Below, in pieces: positions 42,814 to 54,867 of a stretch of DNA of 64,000 bases. How positions within the stretch are numbered: position 1 is the first letter of the stretch; every line of letters starts with the position of its first letter. The notes below the pieces were generated by a model. It worked only from the letters and a program-made list of their open reading frames with translations. It searched no databases and was not told the origin of the DNA. The translations under genes were made by a program, and so were the position numbers. This DNA comes from Gammaproteobacteria bacterium. Lineage in GTDB: Bacteria; Pseudomonadota; Gammaproteobacteria; Eutrophobiales; Eutrophobiaceae. The stretch spans positions 72,018 through 136,017 of the forward strand of contig CANKCB010000005.1 in assembly GCA_947480335.1 (NCBI GenBank), given 5' to 3'.

Positions 42814-43530
42814 ATGTATCCATTAGTTCTGACCAGGATTAGATGTGGGCTGATTTTTACATTACTTGTTTTCTCCCTGTGCGTTCACGCACAAAGCTTG
42901 CCTGATCCAAAACGATTTGAAGATGCAATAGTTGCGTTTGAAACAGCAGACAAAACCAGTCCGCCACAGGAAGGTGCTATTGTGTTAACCGGTAGTTCGA
43001 GTATTGCGCGCTGGAACAGTCAGGCGCAGGCGGCACTGGCTCCCCTGACTGTCATTCCGCGTGGCTTTGGCGGCAGCATCATGAATGACCTGTTGTACTA
43101 TCTGGACCGGGTCGCGCTCAAATACAAACCTCGCGCAATCCTGATCTATGAAGGAGACAACGATACGGGTATGGAGACCCCGGTTCCGAACGAACTGGTG
43201 TTGCAACAACTGAATCAGATCATTTCGAAAATTCACGAGACGCTTCCAGTGACCCGCATCTATGTGTTGTCGGTTAAGCCCAGCGTGCTACGCAAACGGG
43301 TCTGGCCTGTGGCGCAAGCATTAAGTGCCGGTTACAAGGCCATTGCTGATCAGGATCCGCTGGTTTATTACGTCGATGTCGCCACACCATTGCTTGCAGC
43401 GGATGGCAATGTGATGACAGATATATTCGTTGAAGACAATCTGCATCTGAATGACAAGGGTAATGCGATCTGGGGTGCGACCATCAAGGCCGCGTTGATG
43501 CCAGAGGAAGCGCAGTACGAGAAAAAATAA
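42814..43530 (+). CDS. Exported SGNH/GDSL hydrolase
   Basis: A 238-residue protein with a signal peptide (LVFSLCVHAQSLP). The SGNH blocks are visible: Ser in TGSSSIARW (block I), Gly in RGFGGSIMNDLL (block II), Asn in YEGDNDTGM (block III), and the Asp-x-x-His in DIFVEDNLHLNDKG (block V). The mature enzyme should be a periplasmic or lipid-/polysaccharide-ester hydrolase; the substrate is unknown. It is co-oriented and closely spaced with the cytochrome gene. Confidence 0.85.
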   Translation: MYPLVLTRIRCGLIFTLLVFSLCVHAQSLPDPKRFEDAIVAFETADKTSPPQEGAIVLTGSSSIARWNSQAQAALAPLTVIPRGFGGSIMNDLLYYLDRVALKYKPRAILIYEGDNDTGMETPVPNELVLQQLNQIISKIHETLPVTRIYVLSVKPSVLRKRVWPVAQALSAGYKAIADQDPLVYYVDVATPLLAADGNVMTDIFVEDNLHLNDKGNAIWGATIKAALMPEEAQYEKK

Positions 43531-43664
43531 CGGTGAGATTTCCCTGACTACAGCACATCCAGCTGTTGCCTGGAGGGCTAAACTGCGGAGCTGCCAGACA
43601 CCGTTGGGTTTGTCGGTATGGGTGGTATAGGAATCAGAGTATGTCTGATTTGCCTGATGAGAGT

Positions 43665-43696
43665 CAGGCAGGAATACTTCCCTGAATTCCTGCCTG
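43665..43696. terminator. Bidirectional stem-loop terminator
   Basis: CAGGCAGGAAT (43665-43675) pairs perfectly with ATTCCTGCCTG (43686-43696) over 11 bases around a 10-base loop. It lies between the convergent SGNH gene and the outer-membrane barrel gene. Confidence 0.75.
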
Positions 43697-43719
43697 TTAC
43701 GACTTACTGAATTAATAAT

Positions 43720-44412
43720 TTAATTTATCGGGCCCAATGAATATCGGATGCCCAACATGAGCAGGGTGTTATTTTCGCCCGCATTTACTTCCAGATTAAT
43801 ACCCCATTGCGGTGTCATTTCAAACAAGGCATTGCCGATAAAGGCAAATGAATCGTCTACTTCCAGGTTGTTATAACGAGCCCCACCACTCAACTCTACC
43901 CACGTGGCCAGCTGTGATCGCAGTAGCGCATCAAGATAGAAGCCATCTGAGGTATCCTTGTTCAGGTCGTTCAGTCCGCCACCATTCTTGCCGCCAAAAT
44001 TAAAATCACCAAAATCAATGTCTGTATAGGCGGCGTGTAAAACCAGATCAGTTTGCATAGGGTTTGTTTCGAATACAGGCATGTTCATTCCGGCACCAAT
44101 GTCGAAACGTTTTATTTTCCGATCTGAAACAAACAAGACATCACCGTGGTCTGTAAAGAATGCCTCTGAATCAACTGCAGAGTAGCCACCGAATGCAAAA
44201 AAATTGTCAGTAAAGGCAAACGATGCGCGTCCACCCCATCCATTACCATCATTAAAATCCTCAAGCAGTGTTCCATGTTTATCAAATGGGTCGATACTCA
44301 GGTTGATATAGTCCGCTTCCAGATAGGAGTAAGAAAGATCGTCAGCTGCCATAGTCAATCCAGGCAATGCCAACAGACAGGTACACAATAATATTACGGT
44401 TTTATTCGTCAA
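43720..44412 (-). CDS. Outer-membrane beta-barrel protein
   Basis: Not assigned to a named family. A 230-residue protein with a signal peptide (LLALPGLTMAADD) followed by about eight alternating amphipathic strands typical of small outer-membrane barrels (LSYSYLEADYINLSI, ARYNNLEVDDSFAFIGNALF, WGINLEVNAGENNTLLMLGIRYSL). The last residues end in a strand pattern rather than a classical C-terminal Phe (SLGPIN). Probably an eight-stranded OmpA/OmpW-like barrel of unknown function. Its upstream region is the long A+T-rich spacer that also precedes katG. Confidence 0.68.
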   Translation of the reverse strand: MTNKTVILLCTCLLALPGLTMAADDLSYSYLEADYINLSIDPFDKHGTLLEDFNDGNGWGGRASFAFTDNFFAFGGYSAVDSEAFFTDHGDVLFVSDRKIKRFDIGAGMNMPVFETNPMQTDLVLHAAYTDIDFGDFNFGGKNGGGLNDLNKDTSDGFYLDALLRSQLATWVELSGGARYNNLEVDDSFAFIGNALFEMTPQWGINLEVNAGENNTLLMLGIRYSLGPIN

Positions 44413-46959
<2,547 letters not shown>

Positions 46960-46995
46960 TCCACGCTATAGTTCCTGCAAGTAGTACTTATCAAC

Positions 46996-47038
46996 GCCGC
47001 AAGCGAGCGACCGGTTATTACGGACGTGCGCTTGCGGC
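46996..47038 (+). terminator. Stem-loop after katG
   Basis: GCCGCAAGCG (46996-47005) pairs with CGCTTGCGGC (47029-47038) over ten bases around a 23-base loop, 37 bases after the katG stop. No T-run follows, so termination strength is uncertain. Confidence 0.5.
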
Positions 47039-47084
47039 AATTTCGTGATCAGCAGAAGTGACGGGATCTCCCGTAAGTGTATGG

Positions 47085-47107
47085 TTGACAAAAAGAGAAT
47101 GATCATT
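47085..47107 (+). promoter_or_regulatory. Efflux-operon promoter with a palindromic operator
   Basis: TTGACA at 47085-47090 is a perfect -35 hexamer. Shortly after it lies the 10-base palindrome AATGATCATT (47098-47107), flanked by AAAGAG on the left and CTCTTT on the right to give a longer imperfect dyad. It lies 42-64 bases before the adaptor ATG and is the best candidate for the site of the TetR repressor encoded at 51449. I could not define the -10. Confidence 0.55.
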
Positions 47108-47148
47108 CACTCTTTGCGCCCCTTTTAGCCAGAAAGCCGACTATTCCG

Positions 47149-48324
47149 ATGCGTAAATCTGCCTGTAACCTGCGAATTATTTCCCTGATTTTCACCCTGA
47201 TTGTTATTTGTGCCTGTAATCAATCCGGTCCGGCTGGCGCTCCGGCCAAACCTACATCGGCCGCGGTGACCGTGGTCACACTGCAATATTCGTCTCTTAC
47301 CCTGAATCGTGAATTACCTGGACGCGTCACACCCTTTATCGAGGCGGAAGTGCGACCACAGGTAACCGGAATAATAAAGGAGCAGAAGGTAAATGAAGGT
47401 GGAGTCGTTCAGGCAGGCCAGGTTTTGTATCAACTGGATGATGCCAGATACCGTGCTGACTACAACAGTGCAAAAGCGATGCTGGCCCGTGCCAATGCGG
47501 CGCTGGAAGTGTCGCGACTTTCTGCCGAGCGATCCGCCAAACTGGTCGAGACTGGCACCGTCAGCAAGCAGGACAATGAAAATGCGATTGCACGTTTGCG
47601 TCAGGCCCAGGCTGATGTCGGTGTGGCCGAAGCAGAAGTGGCCAGCAATGCGGTCATTCTGGATTTTGCGCGTATCACCGCTCCCATCAGTGGTCGTATC
47701 GGCAAGTCTGCTGTGAACCAGGGTGCATTGGTGACCAGCAACCAGATGGAACCGTTAGCAACGATACAGCAGATTGATCCGGTGTACGTCGATCTGAACC
47801 AGTCGGCCAGTGAATTGATGGAGATACGCAAACAACTTGAGGCCGGCACACTCAGCAACACAGATGACATACCGGTCAGTATATTGCTTGAAGATAATTC
47901 CGCATATCAACACACCGGCAAGCTGAAGTTTTCCGAAGTCACTGTGGACCCGACTACAGGAAGTTTCATGTTACGCATTGAAGTCCCAAATCCGGAAAAT
48001 GTGTTGTTACCGGGCATGTATGTCCGTGCCGAGCTGAGTTCTGGTAAACGCGAGCAAGCGGTTCTGGTGCCACAGCAAGGTATCAGTCGCGATCCGAAAG
48101 GCAATGCCATTGCACTGGTAGTTGGTAAGGACAACAAGGCTGAGTTACGTCCGGTGCAGATCAGTCGAGCTATCGGCGATCAGTGGCTGGTTGAAAGTGG
48201 TCTGGCCGCTGGAGATAAGGTCATCGTCGAAGGATTGCAGAAAGTGCAGCCGGGTATGGATTTACAGGTGACAGAATTGGCTGATGATCAACCTGCCGCC
48301 ACCAGTAACCAGCCGGTCCGTTAG
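47149..48324 (+). CDS. RND efflux periplasmic adaptor (AcrA-like lipoprotein)
   Basis: Periplasmic adaptor of a tripartite drug or metabolite pump. A lipobox (VICACN, Cys ~25) marks a lipoprotein. The order is a beta-barrel/lipoyl half ([20 protein letters not shown], then [15 protein letters not shown]), an alpha-hairpin (residues ~105-170), and the second lipoyl half ([14 protein letters not shown]) followed by the membrane-proximal domain. First gene of an operon with the RND permease 12 bases downstream and tetR; no outer-membrane factor gene is near. Confidence 0.93.
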   Translation: MRKSACNLRIISLIFTLIVICACNQSGPAGAPAKPTSAAVTVVTLQYSSLTLNRELPGRVTPFIEAEVRPQVTGIIKEQKVNEGGVVQAGQVLYQLDDARYRADYNSAKAMLARANAALEVSRLSAERSAKLVETGTVSKQDNENAIARLRQAQADVGVAEAEVASNAVILDFARITAPISGRIGKSAVNQGALVTSNQMEPLATIQQIDPVYVDLNQSASELMEIRKQLEAGTLSNTDDIPVSILLEDNSAYQHTGKLKFSEVTVDPTTGSFMLRIEVPNPENVLLPGMYVRAELSSGKREQAVLVPQQGISRDPKGNAIALVVGKDNKAELRPVQISRAIGDQWLVESGLAAGDKVIVEGLQKVQPGMDLQVTELADDQPAATSNQPVR

Positions 48325-48335
48325 GGCATTTTCTT

Positions 48336-51300
48336 ATGGCACAATTTTTTATTGATCGACCGATCTTCGCCTGGGTGATTGCAATCATTATTATGTTGTC
48401 CGGTGCGCTGGCGATTACACAGTTACCGGTATCAATGTATCCGCTGATTGCGCCACCAACAGTAGTTATCAACGCTGTTTATCCGGGTGCCTCGGCCCAG
48501 GTAGTGGAAGATTCAGTTACGCAGGTGATTGAGGAAAGTATGAAAGGTCTGGACGGACTGTTGTACATGTCTTCGACCAGTGAATCGACCGGCGGCGCGA
48601 TGATTACACTGACCTTTGATAATAATGTTGACCCGGACATAGGCCAGGTACAGGTACAAAATAAGTTGCAGTTGGCCATGCCGCTGTTGCCACAGGAAGT
48701 GCAACGTCAGGGTGTCAATGTCAGCAAGGCCACGACCGGCTTTTTGATGGTGATTGGATTTGTGTCCGAGGACGGGCGTATGACCAAGGATGATATTGCC
48801 GATTATATTGCTACCAATCTGGTCGATCCGCTCAGTCGTGTGCCGGGCGTGGGTAACCTGACAGTGTTCGGAGCGAAATATGCGATGCGTATCTGGCTGG
48901 ATCCGAACAAGCTGGATACCTATCGTCTCGCTGTGAATGATGTCGTCTCAGCACTGCAGGCACAAAACCAGCAGGTTGCACTGGGACAGCTCGGAGGTAC
49001 TCCGTCCATTGCGGGACAACAATTGAATGCAACCATTACGGCACAAAGTCGTATGCAAACGCCGGAAGAATTTCGCAATATCGTTATACGCAGTAACCGT
49101 GATGGCTCGGCACTGAAGCTGGGTGATATTGCCCGGATCGAACTGGGCGCGGAAAATTATGGCTTTATTGCCAGATACAATCGTAATACCGCGAGTGGTC
49201 TTGCAATCAGGATGGCTACCGGTGCGAATGCACTGGATACAACGGCGGGTATCGAAGCAAAACTGTCAGAGCTGCAACCCTTCTTCCCTCGTGGATTGAA
49301 AGCCGTGGTGCCATTTGAAACCACACCGTTTGTGAAACTGGCCATCAAGAATGTGATTACCACCTTGCTCGAAGCAATTGGTCTGGTGTTTCTGGTCATG
49401 TATCTGTTTTTGCAAAATTTTCGTGCCACCTTGATCCCGACTATCGCGGTTCCGGTCGTGTTGCTGGGTACGATGGGTGTGCTGGCCGTACTCGGCTTTT
49501 CAGTCAATATGCTGACCATGTTTGCAATGGTATTGGCCATCGGTCTGCTGGTGGATGATGCTATCGTGGTTGTTGAAAACGTTGAGCGCGTGATGAACGA
49601 GGAAGGATTGTCGCCGATAGAAGCGACTCGCAAGTCGATGCGTCAGATTACCAGTGCACTGGTTGCAATCGGTATCGTACTTGCAGCGGTGTTTGTGCCC
49701 ATGGCATTTCTCGGCGGGGCAACCGGCGTAATTTACCGTCAGTTCTCGGCAACCATCGTATCGGCAATGGCCTTGTCGGTATTGATAGCGCTGATATTAA
49801 CCCCGGCCATGTGTGCGACTTTGTTAAAGCCGGCGCACAAGGGTGGGCATAATGGCAACAGGTTTTTTAACTGGTTTAATCGCAACTATGATCGTAGCAG
49901 CAGTCGTTATCGTGACGTGGTGCGAGGCATGTTGTCACGCAGTAAACGTTTTGTATTGCTGTTTGTCTTGCTGGTGGTGTTGATGGGTGTGTTGTTCCTG
50001 CGCTTGCCCGGTTCATTCTTGCCACAGGAAGATCAGGGTATTCTGTTTTCGATGGTGCAAACACCCTCCGGGGCTACTCAGGAACGCACCATGAAATCCA
50101 TCTATCAACTGGAAAACCATTTTCTTGATAATGAAAAGGATGCGGTTGAGTCCGTGTTTTCTGTGCAAGGTTTCAGCTTTGGCGGTAGTGGTCAGAACAA
50201 CGGTCTGGCATTTATCAAGCTGAAAGATTGGAGTGAACGCCAGACTCCGGCATTATCGATCAATGCCATTACCGGTCGTGCGTTTGTCGCGCTTGGAAAA
50301 ATCAAGGATGCGATGGTCTTTGCCTTTGCCCAGGCGGCAATTCCTGAACTGGGTAATGCTGGCGGCTTTGTATTTTATCTGATGGACAATGCCGGACAAG
50401 GTCATGAAGCGTTGTTGCAGGCACGTAATAAATTTCTCGGTAGCGCCAGACAGAGTCCATTACTAAAGAACGTGCGTCCGAATGGTCAGGAAGATGCGCC
50501 TGTATTCCGTGTCGATGTGGATACTGAAAAAGCCAGTGCACTTGGTTTATCCATTGCCGAAATCAACAACACGCTGGCTACCGCCTGGGGTGGTCGGTAT
50601 GTAGATGACTTTATTGATCGTGGCCGCGTCAAGCGTGTGTACGTGCAAGCTGATGCGCCGTTTCGCATGAACCCGGAAGATTTCACTCTCTGGACGATAC
50701 GTAATAATCAGGGACGCATGGTACCGTTTAGTTCCATCGCCCATTCACGTTGGGAATTTGGTTCACCGCGTCTGGAACGCTATAACGGTGTACCGGCGAT
50801 GCAGATCAACGGAGAGGCGGCCACCGGGATCAGTTCCGGAGATGCGATGCGCGAAGTCGAACGACTGGTGGCAGAGTCCGGAGAGGGAATCGGTCTGGAG
50901 TGGACTGGATTATCCTATCAGGAGCGCCAGGCCGGTGCCCAGACACCGATTCTTTACACCTTGTCATTATTAATTGTATTCCTGTGTCTGGCCGCCTTGT
51001 ATGAAAGCTGGTCTATTCCTACGGCGGTTATGATGATTGCACCTTTGGGCATACTTGGTATCGTGATTGCCTCGACCATTCGTGGTCTGGAGCGTGATGT
51101 GTATTTTCAGGTGGCCATGCTGACCACCGTGGGTCTGACCAGCAAGAATGCGATCATGATCGTTTCGTTTGCTTCTGATTATCTGCAGCAGGGGATGGAG
51201 CTGGTAGAGGCCACCATGCAGGCTGTGCGTGATCGCTTGCGACCGATACTGATGACCTCACTCGCCTTTGGTATGGGGGTATTGCCGCTGGCGTTGGCCA

Positions 51301-51452
51301 ATGGTGCCGGTTCCGGTGCGCAGCGTGCCATTGGTACCGGCGTGCTTGGAGGTATGATTGTGGGTGCCTTACTGGGACTGTTTTTTACTCCATTGTTCTT
51401 TGTGGTGATCAAACGCCTGTTTGGTGTACGTAAAGCGCGAGCACTTTCGTGA
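48336..51452 (+). CDS. RND multidrug efflux permease (HAE1/AcrB-like)
   Basis: A proton-driven inner-membrane pump, 1038 residues. N-terminal [20 protein letters not shown], two large periplasmic domains and twelve membrane helices. TM4 carries the relay acids in [18 protein letters not shown], and the C-terminal TM10 region has [15 protein letters not shown] with the conserved Lys. The HAE1 signature [14 protein letters not shown]-type and LEGLDGL-like ([11 protein letters not shown]) segments are present. Acts with the upstream adaptor and a TolC-type exit duct. Stop overlaps tetR by 4 bases. Confidence 0.96.
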   Translation: MAQFFIDRPIFAWVIAIIIMLSGALAITQLPVSMYPLIAPPTVVINAVYPGASAQVVEDSVTQVIEESMKGLDGLLYMSSTSESTGGAMITLTFDNNVDPDIGQVQVQNKLQLAMPLLPQEVQRQGVNVSKATTGFLMVIGFVSEDGRMTKDDIADYIATNLVDPLSRVPGVGNLTVFGAKYAMRIWLDPNKLDTYRLAVNDVVSALQAQNQQVALGQLGGTPSIAGQQLNATITAQSRMQTPEEFRNIVIRSNRDGSALKLGDIARIELGAENYGFIARYNRNTASGLAIRMATGANALDTTAGIEAKLSELQPFFPRGLKAVVPFETTPFVKLAIKNVITTLLEAIGLVFLVMYLFLQNFRATLIPTIAVPVVLLGTMGVLAVLGFSVNMLTMFAMVLAIGLLVDDAIVVVENVERVMNEEGLSPIEATRKSMRQITSALVAIGIVLAAVFVPMAFLGGATGVIYRQFSATIVSAMALSVLIALILTPAMCATLLKPAHKGGHNGNRFFNWFNRNYDRSSSRYRDVVRGMLSRSKRFVLLFVLLVVLMGVLFLRLPGSFLPQEDQGILFSMVQTPSGATQERTMKSIYQLENHFLDNEKDAVESVFSVQGFSFGGSGQNNGLAFIKLKDWSERQTPALSINAITGRAFVALGKIKDAMVFAFAQAAIPELGNAGGFVFYLMDNAGQGHEALLQARNKFLGSARQSPLLKNVRPNGQEDAPVFRVDVDTEKASALGLSIAEINNTLATAWGGRYVDDFIDRGRVKRVYVQADAPFRMNPEDFTLWTIRNNQGRMVPFSSIAHSRWEFGSPRLERYNGVPAMQINGEAATGISSGDAMREVERLVAESGEGIGLEWTGLSYQERQAGAQTPILYTLSLLIVFLCLAALYESWSIPTAVMMIAPLGILGIVIASTIRGLERDVYFQVAMLTTVGLTSKNAIMIVSFASDYLQQGMELVEATMQAVRDRLRPILMTSLAFGMGVLPLALANGAGSGAQRAIGTGVLGGMIVGALLGLFFTPLFFVVIKRLFGVRKARALS

Positions 51453-52087
51453 GTTCAGTCATAATGCAACAGACTACAGAACAGGAAGCAATAACGCGCC
51501 CGGTATCTGGCAAGGCACAAATCCGCGTTCAGACTCAACGTGAACGTATCCTGAGTGCTGCCCAGAAATGTTTTATCGAAGATGGATTTCATGCAGCCAG
51601 CATGGCCAGCATTGCCGCGACGGCAGCAATGAGTCCAGGATTGATTTACCGGTATTTCAATAGCAAGAATGAAATCATCATTGCCATAATTGAGAGGCAA
51701 TTGATTTGTTTGCGTACCGAGATTGCCATGCTGGATGATACAGTCAATCTGGCGGAGCGATTGACGACGCGTTATGGCAACTGTGGTACCGGACTGACGC
51801 CTGGCCTGAGTCCGGCATTAGTGCTGGAAATGTCTGCCGAGGCCACACGTGATCCGGATATTGCAGCCGCGGTTGCCGCATTTGATTCGACCCTGCGTAC
51901 CGATATCAGTTCCTGGCTGGACAGGCTTAACCGGGGCAAAATCACAACCAATACAGATAGTCGGGCGTTTATCCTGCAATGCCTGATCGATGGTTTAAAG
52001 GTAAGACAGACCCGTGAACCGCACATTGATCGGGGCTTGTTAAGGACCGCACTGAATGAGATCCTGCCGTTATTGACTAGACCCTGA
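51449..52087 (+). CDS. TetR/AcrR-family regulator
   Basis: A 212-residue one-component repressor. The N-terminal helix-turn-helix lies in [40 protein letters not shown]-like sequence (residues ~35-75), followed by a helical ligand domain. GTG start at 51449, overlapping the permease stop by 4 bases, so the regulator is the third gene of its own target operon, unlike divergent acrR. A second in-frame ATG at 51464 (MQQTTEQEA) is possible. It probably binds the palindrome at 47098. Confidence 0.92.
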   Translation: MSSVIMQQTTEQEAITRPVSGKAQIRVQTQRERILSAAQKCFIEDGFHAASMASIAATAAMSPGLIYRYFNSKNEIIIAIIERQLICLRTEIAMLDDTVNLAERLTTRYGNCGTGLTPGLSPALVLEMSAEATRDPDIAAAVAAFDSTLRTDISSWLDRLNRGKITTNTDSRAFILQCLIDGLKVRQTREPHIDRGLLRTALNEILPLLTRP

Positions 52088-52119
52088 ACGGGGCGAAATT
52101 TTGTACAGGAGGGAATGAG

Positions 52120-52697
52120 ATGGGAAAAAACAGACTCGAAGCATTCAGCGACGGCGTGATTGCCATCATCATTACCATTATGGTGCTGGAACTGAAAGTG
52201 CCTCATGGTGAGAATCTGGAGACCTTATCGCCCTTAGTTCCGGTTTTTCTCAGCTATGTGTTGAGTTTTGTCTATGTTGGTATTTACTGGAACAACCATC
52301 ACCATATGCTGCATACCTGTAACAAGGTTACAGGACCTATCTTATGGGCGAATATGCATCTGTTGTTCTGGTTGTCGATCATGCCGTTTGCAACCGGCTG
52401 GATGGGTGAGAACCATTTTGCAGCTATTCCTTCTGCACTGTACGGATTCATTCTTTTTATGTCAGCAATGGCCTACTGGACCCTTCAATAAATGATCATT
52501 GCTTCACAGGGCATGGATTCACTGCTGAAAAAAGCTGTCGGGAGTGACTGGAAAGGAAAATTATCGCCGGTTATATATATATCAGTGCGATGGTGCTGGC
52601 ATTCTGGTCGCAATGGATCTCCATGGCTTTATATGTACTGGCCGCGCTGATCTGGCTGGTGCCAGACAAACGGATTGAGCAGGCGTTATCAAATTGA
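52120..52697 (+). pseudogene. TMEM175-like K+ channel (DUF1211), two disabling lesions
   Basis: The first 123 codons are a TMEM175-type protein (RLEAFSDGVIAIIITIMVLEL, the filter-bearing first-helix signature, then YWNNHHHMLH and LLFWLSIMPFATGW). They stop at TAA 52489-52491 where the family continues. The next codons resume in frame (ASQGMDSLLKKAVG) until an ATATATATAT tract at 52572-52582. The last membrane helices (AMVLAFWSQWISMALYVLAALIWLVPDK) lie in another frame, as if one AT unit was gained. Without those two lesions the protein would have 191 residues, the normal length. It lies 32 bases after tetR. Confidence 0.78.
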
Positions 52698-52711
52698 ATG
52701 CCAATGACTGA

Positions 52712-53332
52712 TCAGAGAGAGGTCAGTGCTGTTTGACGATTCGCTGGTACGGATAGAACCTTGATATTATTAATATAAAAATTGCAGTGTTTGGCGAGTA
52801 TGGTTTTTGCCCTGGATTCCTGTCTAGAGTCATTGATCCTGACAAAAAGTACCAGATTGCCAGCGTTGACATGTTCCTCGAGATATTCAGCATCGCTCTG
52901 GTGCAGGATCATGCCAATTACCGCACCAACCGCACCAACCGCACCGACTGCAATTACTCCGGCCGATGCAACCATCGCTGCCCCACCCAGAATCCCGGCG
53001 CTTAACACCGCGCCGCCAGCCAGTGTGCTAGCACCGAGAAAGTACAATTGTCCTGTCAAGGCATGAACAGTGTCACCAATTGAATCCTTATGTACAAATG
53101 CTGTATTCGGGGCGTTTGCCGATCCCATATATTTGTTGGTTGAGACATACATGTCTCCCAGTTTCTGTTGAACCGAATATTCACCTGCCAGCAGACCAAA
53201 TGCAGATCGCTTAAACCCGGCTTCTATAAGGTCATCGATAGCCAGCTGCAAATCATCTTTGCCCAGAAAAATGTCTACGGCTTCCCTTATCATCACTACT
53301 TCATTTGGGGTCGTCACTGTGGCTGTTTGCAT
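52712..53332 (-). CDS. Hypothetical protein with a glycine-rich membrane segment
   Basis: Not recognised with certainty. A 206-residue protein: residues ~10-60 (AVDIFLGKDDLQLAIDDLIEAGFKRS) resemble the N-terminal domain of YflT/general-stress-type proteins. The middle is a long Gly/Ala/Val stretch (ILGGAAMVASAGVIAVGAVGAVGAVIG) like a glycine-zipper membrane hairpin, and the C-terminus is soluble (GNLVLFVRINDSRQE then HCNFYINNIKVL). It may be a small membrane-inserting stress protein. It lies downstream of trxC on the same strand, with a 139-base spacer. Confidence 0.6.
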   Translation of the reverse strand: MQTATVTTPNEVVMIREAVDIFLGKDDLQLAIDDLIEAGFKRSAFGLLAGEYSVQQKLGDMYVSTNKYMGSANAPNTAFVHKDSIGDTVHALTGQLYFLGASTLAGGAVLSAGILGGAAMVASAGVIAVGAVGAVGAVIGMILHQSDAEYLEEHVNAGNLVLFVRINDSRQESRAKTILAKHCNFYINNIKVLSVPANRQTALTSL

Positions 53333-53471
53333 CTGTATATCTCCGAATTTGTATCTGACTGGTGTATACAGTATGCCATCTACGCTTGGTCGGGAGTGTT
53401 CGACAACGCACGCAGCCGTGCTGATTTATCAGGACAGGGAGATAAAGTTCTGTCCCAGTAGGGCCCGCGGT

Positions 53472-53906
53472 TTAAAGGTGTGACAGTGTCCAGCGTACGA
53501 TTTCAGAAGCCTGCATTGCGCCTGCCTGACGTGCCACTTCCTTGCCGTTCTTGAACAAGGCCAGTGTTGGAATACTGCGGATATTGAAACGTGATCCCAG
53601 ATTCGGTTCAGCTTCGGTATCCACCTTGGCCAGACGCACTTGTGGTTCCAGTTCAGTTGCGGCCTTCAGAAAAAAGGGTGCCATCATCTTGCAAGGGCCA
53701 CACCAGGGAGCCCAGAAGTCCACCAGCACTGGAATATCGCTATTGTTAATGTGTGTATCAAAACTGGTGCTGTTCAGTTCCACAGGGTGGGCGTTGTACA
53801 GTAATTGGTGACATTTACCGCATTTCGGAAGCGCAGCCAGTTTGTCTGCCGGAATACGGTTGACCGCATGACACTGTGTACAGACTACATGTAATGATTC
53901 GTTCAT
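53472..53906 (-). CDS. trxC: Thioredoxin 2
   Basis: A 144-residue thioredoxin with an N-terminal zinc ribbon (CTQCHAVNRI and PKCGKCHQLL, Cys 9/12/29/32) and the active site FWAPWCGPCKMM (Cys 69/72), plus the cis-Pro motif IRSIPTLALF. It reduces disulphides in cytoplasmic proteins, and the zinc site makes it sensitive to oxidants. Start is at 53906 (MNESLHVV) with AGGGGG upstream; the open frame beyond that to 54023 is not family-like. It is divergent from the cupin gene. Confidence 0.95.
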   Translation of the reverse strand: MNESLHVVCTQCHAVNRIPADKLAALPKCGKCHQLLYNAHPVELNSTSFDTHINNSDIPVLVDFWAPWCGPCKMMAPFFLKAATELEPQVRLAKVDTEAEPNLGSRFNIRSIPTLALFKNGKEVARQAGAMQASEIVRWTLSHL

Positions 53907-54014
53907 GTTTGACCCCCTGATCGATAATGGCGCTATTATACGCTTGCAGAAATCAGGGGACAGCCTGTGTTTTTCAGAACAGAATAGGGCATGCATAACT
54001 GGAGGGAGCGCATC

Positions 54015-54431
54015 ATGCAACATTTCTTACGACAGGCCATCATCGGAAGTTTTTATCTTGCCACCTTGCTGGTATTCTCGGTCAGTGCACAGCAGACCTA
54101 TAGTCAGGAAGGTATGGAGCGCACGATTTTAAATCAGGCAGATCTGGCCGGAGCACCGGGCATGGAAGTGATCAGCAGTATGCTGGTTGTGCAACCAGGC
54201 ACGACCTTACCGGTACATTTTCATAATGGAATTGAAGCCGGTCGCGTGATTGAAGGTGGCATGATCCAGATGCCGGGCAAGGAGCCGATTATGCTGGAGT
54301 CTGGCTCACCGATATTCAATTTGCGCGATGTTATGCACGGTGGCTGGAAATCAGTGGGTGACAAACCTATCGTCCTCTATACCGTTCATATTGTCGACAA
54401 GGGCAAACCTTTGCTTGATGGAATCAAATAG
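54015..54431 (+). CDS. Exported cupin-domain protein
   Basis: A 138-residue cupin. A signal peptide (AIIGSFYLATLLVFSVSAQ) is followed by cupin strand 1 VQPGTTLPVHFHNGIEAGRVIEGG, which carries the His-x-His and Glu metal ligands, and the second motif (SPIFNLRDVMHGGWKS), which lacks a clear PxxxPH His-rich signature but keeps a His. It may bind or buffer a metal or small ligand in the periplasm. The longer frame from 53991 is less likely because GGAGGG lies just before the ATG at 54015. TAGTG overlap with the next gene. Confidence 0.75.
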   Translation: MQHFLRQAIIGSFYLATLLVFSVSAQQTYSQEGMERTILNQADLAGAPGMEVISSMLVVQPGTTLPVHFHNGIEAGRVIEGGMIQMPGKEPIMLESGSPIFNLRDVMHGGWKSVGDKPIVLYTVHIVDKGKPLLDGIK

Positions 54432-54763
54432 TGGGACGCAGTCAGCCCGCGATAGAAGAAGTGCTCGCATCGCATATTGCTGGCGAACTGTCAGCGTTAC
54501 ATCCGACCCATATTGCACGCTTCGAAGCGATGCGGGTTACACCCAGACTGCTTCCGGTAAGCAATACTCCAGGTGAATATGTTTATGTTGTGGCCGAAAC
54601 ACAAGGTAAGGTGCTGTTTTATTCAGATATGGACGAAGCCTGGGGTTTGCAATCGCAGGATAATTTGGGTGGCATCACCCTGTTAACGGATGATTTGTAC
54701 CAGTTATCCCAGCTATTGCATCAACTGTATGGTGCACCGAACATACGCACCTGTGGAGGGTGA
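54431..54763 (+). CDS. Hypothetical protein coupled to the cupin gene
   Basis: Not recognised. A 110-residue soluble protein with no signal peptide, GTG start at 54431 sharing one base with the cupin stop (TAGTG). It contains LHPTHIARFEAMRVTPRLLPV, then VYVVAETQGKVLFYSDMDEAWGLQ and a helical end. No metal or active-site motif is apparent. Translation coupling to the cupin suggests a related role; this is inference. Confidence 0.6.
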   Translation: MGRSQPAIEEVLASHIAGELSALHPTHIARFEAMRVTPRLLPVSNTPGEYVYVVAETQGKVLFYSDMDEAWGLQSQDNLGGITLLTDDLYQLSQLLHQLYGAPNIRTCGG

Positions 54764-54867
54764 TAGCAGGTAGCATTAACAGCAACAGAGACAAGAGTGC
54801 TGTCTTTGCATTACCATAGCTTTTTCCGTTTAAATACAATCAAAACTTTCCATTCTGGAGTTATTAT

